In this document: piece after piece, positions 14,050 to 19,257 of the stretch
How the letters are laid out: every line of letters begins with the position of its first letter
How positions within the stretch are numbered: the first letter of the stretch is position 1
Assembly (NCBI GenBank): GCA_964595625.1
Contig: CAZQQU010000021.1
Coordinates: 1-19,257, forward strand
Direction of reading: 5' to 3'
Length of the DNA stretch: 19,257 nucleotides
Origin: CAZQQU01 sp964595625
Lineage (GTDB): Bacteria; Bacteroidota; Bacteroidia; Flavobacteriales; Flavobacteriaceae
Notes under the pieces: generated by a model
The model's database searches: none
What the model saw: the letters and a program-made list of their open reading frames with translations, nothing else
What the model was told of the DNA's origin: nothing
Position numbers and translations under genes: made by a program

Positions 14050-15073
14050 TATGAAAGCATACTGTTATGTATTGGAAAGTCCACCGGGTGCAAGATATCA
14101 TTTTGGAGAAGTTACCAGAGATAGCAGCCTTTCTTCCAGCTCTATACATCCGCATTCGGATACATTGTTTGGTGCCATCATTCACAATGCTTTCAATAAA
14201 AATAAAGAGAAAGCACAACAATTATTGAATAGTTTTGAAAATGATGAAATAATCATTTCTTCTGCATTTTTTTATATAGAAAATGAAGATAAAAGAATTT
14301 ATTTTTTACCAAAACCAATAGAATTTGATTTTGCTATTTATGATACAGCTTCTGTCGATCCAAAAAAAGTGAGACAAGTAAAAATGCTATCATGGGAATT
14401 GGTTAAAGCAGGATTAGGTCCTGATAAATGGTTTGATGAAAATTATTGTCTAGCCCTACAAGATGGTGAATTTATTTGTTTGAAATCTGAAGGAAAAGGT
14501 TTTGAAACAGCAGAGCTATATAGTAAACAAATAACACCGAAAAATCCAATTCTCTATACATCTGATAAAAAAGATGAAGAAAAGGATGACGAACGGAAAA
14601 TATATTACCAAACCGATGTTTTTCTATCCTATCAATCGGAAATAAAGGTAGGATACTATTTTCTTTTAAAGCATTCAGAATCACTTTCTGAGCAATTACT
14701 TCATTTCTTGGATGAATGCGTACAATTAATCGTTGATTTTGGATTAGGCGGGGATAGAAGTACAGGAGGTGGTGCAATAAATAAAATTGAAAAGATGCCT
14801 TTTGAATGGGATGAAGAAAATAATAATGCCTTTGTCAATCTGTCCTTGTTTTTACCCAAAGACGAAAATTATAGAAAAGGAAACTACAAAGTGATTAAAA
14901 GAGGAGGATTGGGAACAAAAACCGAGCATCGTTTAAAATTAATCCAATGTATAGCAGAAGGAGGAGTATTTCCCGAAAAGTTAAATGGACAAATTGTTGA
15001 GATAGGTAAAGAAAAACTCAAGAACGGTCAACCATATTGGTTGCCTTTGAACCTTAAAAATTTTGATTTATGA
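14042..15073 (+). CDS. csm4: Type III-A subunit Csm4 (Cas5-like)
   Basis: 343 residues from 14042; an in-frame ATG at 14051 (MKAYCYVLES) is equally plausible and starts just after the csm3 stop. The conserved N-terminal block GARYHFGEVTRDSSLSSSSIHPHSDTLFGAIIHNAF carries the SDTLFGAI motif of Csm4. VDFGLGGDRSTGGGAI is the Gly-rich loop. Csm4 binds the 5' handle of crRNA and joins Cas10 to the filament. It ends with an ATGA overlap with csm5, so translation is probably coupled. Confidence 0.92.
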   Translation: MNNMKAYCYVLESPPGARYHFGEVTRDSSLSSSSIHPHSDTLFGAIIHNAFNKNKEKAQQLLNSFENDEIIISSAFFYIENEDKRIYFLPKPIEFDFAIYDTASVDPKKVRQVKMLSWELVKAGLGPDKWFDENYCLALQDGEFICLKSEGKGFETAELYSKQITPKNPILYTSDKKDEEKDDERKIYYQTDVFLSYQSEIKVGYYFLLKHSESLSEQLLHFLDECVQLIVDFGLGGDRSTGGGAINKIEKMPFEWDEENNNAFVNLSLFLPKDENYRKGNYKVIKRGGLGTKTEHRLKLIQCIAEGGVFPEKLNGQIVEIGKEKLKNGQPYWLPLNLKNFDL

Positions 15074-16140
15074 ATCAATTTAAAATAAATGCAACAGTCA
15101 TAACTCCTATTTCTATAGGAAATGGAAGTGAACTTTCTCCATATAAAGATTATTTCATCGATAATGACAAAGTACATTATATTGATGAAAACAAGCTAAG
15201 TAAATTAGTAGCAAAAGACCCCGCTTTAATGGATGCCTATGTTGAAGGCGTTGCCAATATGGAGGGAAATAGAAGCAAATTTGATTTAAAAGGCTTTGTC
15301 CAAAATCATCTGTCTATAAATCCTTTAGATATAATTAGAAATAGCATAGAATTTCGAGGGAATTCTAATGCTAAATTACCAATAAATGAAGCTATAAAAA
15401 CACCAACAGGTAGGCCGTATATTCCTGGAAGTAGTTTGAAAGGAGCTATCAAAACAGCGTTGGTTTATACAGATTTAGAAAAAACTGATTTTGGAAATAA
15501 ATGGAAAGAGGATTTTTTTCGACAGCTTAATCATGTACATTTTAATAGAGGTCTAAAAGAGAACCATTTATTAAAAAGTCTTAAATCACAAATTGATGAG
15601 CTGGAAAGAAAATTAAAAGCTAAAGCTGAAATACAAAACAAACAGACCAATCTTATTGAGCGACTCACAGTTTCCGATAGTACAACTTTAGAACACGATA
15701 ATTTATCGGTTATTGATTTAAAAAGAACTAAAATACCCGTAAGACGTGAAGCTCTGAAAGTAGGTTCTAATTTTCAATTTGAAATAAATTCACCTATTGA
15801 TGATTGGAGTTTATTCCAAGAAAAGCTAAATCGTTTTGCATCAATTGCAGATAAGTCGAAAGAGAAATTGTATAATCTAATAGAGAACGTTTTTGACAAC
15901 CAAACTGATGAAGCTTATCTTGCTATAGGATTTGGAAAAGGTGTTTATTTGAATTCTATATTACTGAGTTTGAAAGACTTTGCATATGATAATGATAAAG
16001 AAAATTTATTTGAAAACTATCTAAGCGTTCTATTTCCTAAAAGTAGAAATTTAGATATTGATTCATTTCCCATTACAGAGTTTAGAACTTTCAATAAAAA
16101 TCAAGCTCTGGGTTGGATTAAATTAGAAAAAACAGATTAA
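15070..16140 (+). CDS. csm5: Type III-A subunit Csm5
   Basis: 356 residues, a Cas7-like RAMP protein. The start FKINATVITPISIGNGSELSPYKDY and TPTGRPYIPGSSLKGAIKTALV are standard Csm5 features. A probable coiled coil lies around residues 170-195 (LKSQIDELERKLKAKAEIQ). Late AIGFGKGVYLNSILLSL is the family's Gly-rich segment. Csm5 caps the 3' end of crRNA and recruits host nucleases for 3' trimming. It overlaps csm4 by 4 bp and is followed by the csx gene after 3 bp. Confidence 0.92.
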   Translation: MNQFKINATVITPISIGNGSELSPYKDYFIDNDKVHYIDENKLSKLVAKDPALMDAYVEGVANMEGNRSKFDLKGFVQNHLSINPLDIIRNSIEFRGNSNAKLPINEAIKTPTGRPYIPGSSLKGAIKTALVYTDLEKTDFGNKWKEDFFRQLNHVHFNRGLKENHLLKSLKSQIDELERKLKAKAEIQNKQTNLIERLTVSDSTTLEHDNLSVIDLKRTKIPVRREALKVGSNFQFEINSPIDDWSLFQEKLNRFASIADKSKEKLYNLIENVFDNQTDEAYLAIGFGKGVYLNSILLSLKDFAYDNDKENLFENYLSVLFPKSRNLDIDSFPITEFRTFNKNQALGWIKLEKTD

Positions 16141-16143
16141 GAG

Positions 16144-17415
16144 ATGGCTAGAAAAGTACTTATTAGTTTTGTCGGAACAGGAACTATGGATGAAAAAACA
16201 AAAAACTCAATTCGAGTATATAGAAAAGCAAAATATAAATTTGGTTCTAAAGAAATTGAAACAACTTTTGTAGCTTCTGCTCTCACAGAGTTTTTAGAAT
16301 GTGATACACTTTTTCTTTTCGGCACCATGAAATCGATGTGGGAGGAAGTCTATCAATATTATTGCAATAAAAATGGCTTGGATATAGATGAAGCATATTA
16401 TTTTGATATTGCTGAAAAGTGTGGAGAAAAAGCAAACTCTAAAACAGAGTTAAGCAAAGTGGATTTTCAAAGGATTTCAAAAATAATTGGAAATAATTCG
16501 AATGTTATACCAATACCTTATGGGTTAAATCAAGAAGAAATTAAAGATATTTTTGAGATTTTCACTAATACACTTCAAGAGCATTTGAAAGATGGTGATC
16601 AAGTTTATTTAGATATAACTCATTCTTTTCGTTCGTTACCTATTTATGCTCAAACTACTATTTCCTTTCTCACGGATGTTTTAGGTAAGGACCTTGAATT
16701 CAAAGGTATTTATTACGGAATGTTTGAAGGGAGTACAGAGTTGGGTTATACACCCATTGTCGACTTATCTTATATGTTAGAAATACAAAAATTCACAAAA
16801 GGTTCATACGCTTTCGAAACAATGGGTAATGTCGATTTATTAACTCGTTTATTGAAAGAGAGAAATGCAAATGCTTCTTTAAAGCTAGAAGAGTTTTCAA
16901 AAGTACTTAGCTTGAATTTTGTTTATGATATTAAATCGCAACTTGCTGTTTTAAGGAGTTTGTCACATGAAAACGATTATCAATTACCTGAAAAGCTAAT
17001 TGTACCTGTTGCTTTCAAAAAATTTTTAAAGTTTTTTGATAAAGCACAAACACTTTCAGACTATCAATATTTATTAGCTGAATGGCATTTTCAAAAGTCA
17101 GCCTATGCTTTGTCATACTTATGTTTGATTGAATCATTAATCTCTTATCAATTAGAATTAAATGGTAAATCTGAACAAGAGGTAAAAAAAGAAGATGAAC
17201 GGAATCGAGTAAAAGGACAGTTGAAATATGATATAAGCGCCATATATGGTCCGGCAAATCAATATAGAAAAACAATAGCTCACGTAACGGAGGAGCGGGA
17301 AGAGGTATTTTCAGATGGAAAAGGACAAGCAGTTGGTCCAAAAGACGCCGTGAAAAATTTAGAGAAATACTTAAAAGATTTTAAAGCAATAAGAAGAAAA
17401 AATAATGCTCATTAA
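16144..17415 (+). CDS. CARF-HEPN ribonuclease of the Csx1/Csx2 (TIGR02221, DxTHG) family
   Basis: 423 residues. The N-terminal Rossmann-like CARF domain starts KVLISFVGTG and includes DITHSFRSLP at 157-166 (the DxTHG family motif that lines the cyclic-oligoadenylate pocket). The C-terminal half is helical and carries YRKTIAH with Arg375-x4-His380, the HEPN RNase catalytic pair. Expected role: bind cyclic oligoadenylate made by Cas10 and cleave RNA nonspecifically during infection. It takes the place of csm6 in this locus. It starts 3 bp after csm5, and its end overlaps the next gene by 11 bp. Confidence 0.9.
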   Translation: MARKVLISFVGTGTMDEKTKNSIRVYRKAKYKFGSKEIETTFVASALTEFLECDTLFLFGTMKSMWEEVYQYYCNKNGLDIDEAYYFDIAEKCGEKANSKTELSKVDFQRISKIIGNNSNVIPIPYGLNQEEIKDIFEIFTNTLQEHLKDGDQVYLDITHSFRSLPIYAQTTISFLTDVLGKDLEFKGIYYGMFEGSTELGYTPIVDLSYMLEIQKFTKGSYAFETMGNVDLLTRLLKERNANASLKLEEFSKVLSLNFVYDIKSQLAVLRSLSHENDYQLPEKLIVPVAFKKFLKFFDKAQTLSDYQYLLAEWHFQKSAYALSYLCLIESLISYQLELNGKSEQEVKKEDERNRVKGQLKYDISAIYGPANQYRKTIAHVTEEREEVFSDGKGQAVGPKDAVKNLEKYLKDFKAIRRKNNAH

Positions 17416-17767
17416 CCTATCCAATCATCCATTTTCAACTTGGTCTAATAAGCAATTAAAGCAAGCGGAGCTACAGTTTGGGGAAGTCGTAGATTACCCT
17501 TTCCCATATGTAAATCCGGAAAGCTCAATTGAGAAGATTCAAATTTTAGCTCATCAGATTTTGGATGAAATAATCCTAAAGTATGGGAAAGACAATATCC
17601 AAATTCACTTAATGGGCGAACTTTCGCTTGTTTATCAACTCACAAGATTATTTAAAGCTAATAATATACGTTGTTATGTTTCTACTACAGATAGAATTGT
17701 AGAAGAATTGGGAAATGGACAAAAGAACATCCAATTTCAGTTTGTTAAGTTTCGACCATACTATTAA
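17405..17767 (+). CDS. Small CRISPR-linked protein, candidate cOA sensor or ring nuclease
   Basis: 120 residues, compact alpha/beta, no signal or membrane segment. It opens with LINLSNHPFSTWS, then GEVVDYPFPYVNP, a helix, IQIHLMGELSLVYQLTRLFKANNIRCYVSTTDRIVEE, and ends QFQFVKFRPYY. The order strand-loop(NHP)-helix-strand-helix-strand suggests a Rossmann-like (CARF-type) fold. Its N-terminus recalls small CRISPR proteins such as Csx15, proposed ring nucleases. I recognise the general family but cannot assign a subfamily name. Its 11-bp overlap with the CARF-HEPN gene suggests coupled synthesis, fitting a protein that tunes or degrades the cyclic oligoadenylate signal. That function is inference. 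Confidence 0.6.
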   Translation: MLINLSNHPFSTWSNKQLKQAELQFGEVVDYPFPYVNPESSIEKIQILAHQILDEIILKYGKDNIQIHLMGELSLVYQLTRLFKANNIRCYVSTTDRIVEELGNGQKNIQFQFVKFRPYY

Positions 17768-17769
17768 AT

Positions 17770-18774
17770 ATGAAAAAATCCTACTACCTCTTCAATCCCG
17801 GACGCCTCAGCAGAAAAGACAACACCTTGAAGTTCGTTCCTGTTGATGCGGAAGGCACGGAAGGTCTGGCGAAGTATTTGCCCATTGTGGGAATAAAAAA
17901 CTTGTATTGCTTTGGGTCCTTGGATGCCAATTCGGCAATGTTCAATTTCCTTGGGAAAAATCAAATTCCGGTTCACTTTTTTGATTACTACGAACATTAT
18001 ACCGGAAGTTTTATGCCCAAGGATTTTTTGTTGAGTGGAAAAGTGCTTATTGAACAGGTAAAATGTTATACATCACATAAAAGGCGAATGCAACTTGCCA
18101 AGTTGTTTGTTGAAGGTGCTGCTGCCAATATGCTGAGAAATCTCAAATATTATCAGAATCGGGAGCGGGATGTTTTAGAACAAATCACTATGATTGAGGC
18201 TTATAATATAGAAAAAGAGGCAGCAGATAAAATTGATGCATTAATGGGCTGGGAAGGCAATATGCGTATGGTTTATTATAGTGCATTTGAAAAAATTATA
18301 CCGGATTTTGAAATGGGAAATCGTATAAAACAACCGCCTTCCAATGAGGTAAATGCCTTGATTTCATTTACAAATATGATGTGCTACACCCTGTGTCTGG
18401 ATGCTATTTATCACACACAACTGGATCCGACAATCAGTTACTTACACGAACCCGGATACAGGAGATATTCTTTGGCATTGGACGTTTCGGAAATCTTTAA
18501 ACCTATTTTGGTAGATCGATTAATTTTCTCCTTGTTAAACAAAAAGATATTGAGTGAAAAGGATTTTGACAAGAAACTGAATTATTGTCTACTAAACGAT
18601 TCCGGAAGGAAAAAAGTTTTGCGCTCGTGGGAAGAACGTTTGAACCAAACTATAAAACATCGAAAATTGAATAAGCATGTGAGCTACAAACACTTGGTTA
18701 AGCTGGAAGTTTATAAATTGATCAAGCATATCATGCAAATAGAACCCTACCAACCTTTTAAAGCTTGGTGGTGA
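17770..18774 (+). CDS. cas1: CRISPR integrase Cas1
   Basis: 334 residues. The N-terminal beta-domain (SYYLFNPGRLSRKDNTLKFV, then GIKNLYCFGSLDANSAMFNFL) is typical of type I-B Cas1. The integrase centre is visible as Glu162 (GWEGNMRMVYY), His226 (YLHEPGYRRYSLALDVSEIFKP) and Asp238 or Glu241. With Cas2 it inserts new spacers. It begins 2 bp after the small csx gene. Its base composition at the start is noticeably richer in C and G than the csm-csx genes before it and closer to cas6-cas8, supporting a separate history for the csm block. Confidence 0.97.
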   Translation: MKKSYYLFNPGRLSRKDNTLKFVPVDAEGTEGLAKYLPIVGIKNLYCFGSLDANSAMFNFLGKNQIPVHFFDYYEHYTGSFMPKDFLLSGKVLIEQVKCYTSHKRRMQLAKLFVEGAAANMLRNLKYYQNRERDVLEQITMIEAYNIEKEAADKIDALMGWEGNMRMVYYSAFEKIIPDFEMGNRIKQPPSNEVNALISFTNMMCYTLCLDAIYHTQLDPTISYLHEPGYRRYSLALDVSEIFKPILVDRLIFSLLNKKILSEKDFDKKLNYCLLNDSGRKKVLRSWEERLNQTIKHRKLNKHVSYKHLVKLEVYKLIKHIMQIEPYQPFKAWW

Positions 18775-18844
18775 GTGATGAGCTAAAGAAAGGACAACAC
18801 AGCGGAAATTGCTTATAAAAATTGAATAAAATATTCCATCAATT

Positions 18845-19108
18845 ATGTACATTATTTTAGTTTACGATATCGGGGAATGCAGAGTAGGCAAAATGTTGAA
18901 ATTATGTCGGCAGTATTTGAATTGGATTCAGAATTCTGTTTTTGAAGGATCGCTAACTCCTTCGAAATTGCGTGAATTAAAATTTGAAGCTAAAAAAATT
19001 ATGGATGAAGAACACGACAGTATTATTATTTTTACGAGTAATAATGAGGATTGGCTTAAAAAAGAGGTTATGGGTCGGGAAAAGAACGAGCTTGACACCT
19101 TCATTTAA
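18845..19108 (+). CDS. cas2: CRISPR integration factor Cas2
   Basis: 87 residues with a ferredoxin-like fold. MYIILVYDIG carries the conserved Asp8 at the end of the first strand, followed by KMLKLCRQYLNWIQNSVFEG (helix and second strand). The last strand includes DSIIIFTSNN. It forms the central dimer of the Cas1-Cas2 integrase. A 70-bp gap separates it from cas1, larger than other gaps in the operon apart from cas6-cas8; I see no clear promoter there. Confidence 0.96.
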   Translation: MYIILVYDIGECRVGKMLKLCRQYLNWIQNSVFEGSLTPSKLRELKFEAKKIMDEEHDSIIIFTSNNEDWLKKEVMGREKNELDTFI

Positions 19109-19194
19109 TCGTCGGTCTTGCTTTGAGCTACTGGTTTGTTCACAAGGTCTTTGACATCTTGTTTTTATTAATTGAAGTTCAAGCTTTTATATAG
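19109..19194 (+). promoter_or_regulatory. Possible CRISPR leader start after cas2
   Basis: Non-coding AT-rich sequence directly after cas2, where leaders usually begin. It contains GGTCTTTGACATCTTG followed by TTTTTATTAATTG; CTTTGACAT-like stretches occur in leaders of other CRISPR arrays as I recall them. No repeat is seen before the window ends, so the assignment rests on position. Confidence 0.3.
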
Positions 19195-19241
19195 TCGTCG
19201 CAGTCCCATTGATTTTATCGAAATGGTCTGCGACGATTTTT
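19195..19241 (+). terminator. Strong hairpin with T-run downstream of cas2
   Basis: TCGTCGCAG (19195-19203) pairs perfectly with CTGCGACGA (19228-19236), and CCATT (19206-19210) with AATGG (19222-19226) inside it. TTTTT follows at 19237-19241. This fits a terminator ending the cas transcript. The stem is unusually long with an almost palindromic interior (GATTTTATC), so another structured element cannot be excluded. Confidence 0.6.
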
Positions 19242-19242
19242 A

Positions 19243-19256
19243 GTATTTTAAAATAC
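19243..19256. repeat. Perfect 14-bp AT palindrome at the window edge
   Basis: GTATTTTAAAATAC is a perfect palindrome directly after the hairpin. It could be a protein-binding site in a leader or a chance feature of AT-rich DNA. Confidence 0.3.
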
Positions 19257-19257
19257 G

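Noticed and set aside
14472..14777. 101-codon open frame on the minus strand inside csm4.
   Set aside because: Shadow of the csm4 reading frame; no start context or recognisable domain.
17015..17341. 108-codon open frame on the minus strand inside the CARF-HEPN gene.
   Set aside because: It is antisense to a well-supported gene, has a low-complexity Leu-rich translation and no family features.
19102..19130. TTTAATCGTCGG after cas2 resembles the start of the solitary repeat (ATTAATCGTACC).
   Set aside because: Similarity is limited to about nine bases; the rest of the repeat and the ATTGAAAC handle are missing.

Overview
The window is low-GC, and its gene content and signals point to the phylum Bacteroidota (probably Flavobacteriia or a close relative). 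It carries a secreted protein with a type IX secretion C-terminal sorting domain. Several genes are preceded by the Bacteroidota -7 box TAnnTTTG, and Shine-Dalgarno sequences are almost absent. The window splits into a housekeeping left part on the minus strand (1-3764), a small exported HIRAN-domain gene (4082-4591), and a CRISPR-Cas locus of about 14.5 kb on the plus strand (4652-19108).

Left part: tRNA-Arg(TCG), a YqeY-family protein, a T9SS cargo protein and the Hsp90 chaperone HtpG, each followed by a clear hairpin or terminator.

CRISPR-Cas locus: cas6-cas8b1-cas7-cas5-cas3-cas4 form a type I-B effector and processing set. A complete type III-A (Csm) module follows: a short HD-less Cas10 with an intact GGDD cyclase motif, then csm2, csm3, csm4 and csm5. 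Next come a CARF-HEPN ribonuclease of the Csx1/Csx2 type and a 120-residue small protein that is a candidate cyclic-oligoadenylate sensor or ring nuclease. cas1 and cas2 close the run. Canonical I-B order puts cas4 directly before cas1-cas2, so the Csm block looks inserted between them. One Cas6 and one Cas1-Cas2 pair would serve both effectors. No CRISPR array is visible; a leader-like stretch and a strong hairpin lie at the right edge.

The most interesting signal is in the 117-bp gap between cas6 and cas8. It holds one solitary CRISPR-repeat-like sequence, read on the minus strand and ending in the canonical 8-nt crRNA handle ATTGAAAC. The 17 nt directly after the handle match the cas8 promoter 68 bp away at 16 of 17 positions. 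The single mismatch is guide position 6, which is flipped out in type I crRNA-target duplexes. The match begins exactly at guide position 1, is flanked by a plausible PAM (TCA), and overlaps a perfect -7 box (TACATTTG). Pairing stops after position 17, as expected for binding without cleavage. I interpret this as a mini-CRISPR guide RNA of the CreA/CreR kind that directs the I-B Cascade to repress its own operon promoter. The haloarchaeal I-B creTA module is also known to lie between cas6 and cas8.
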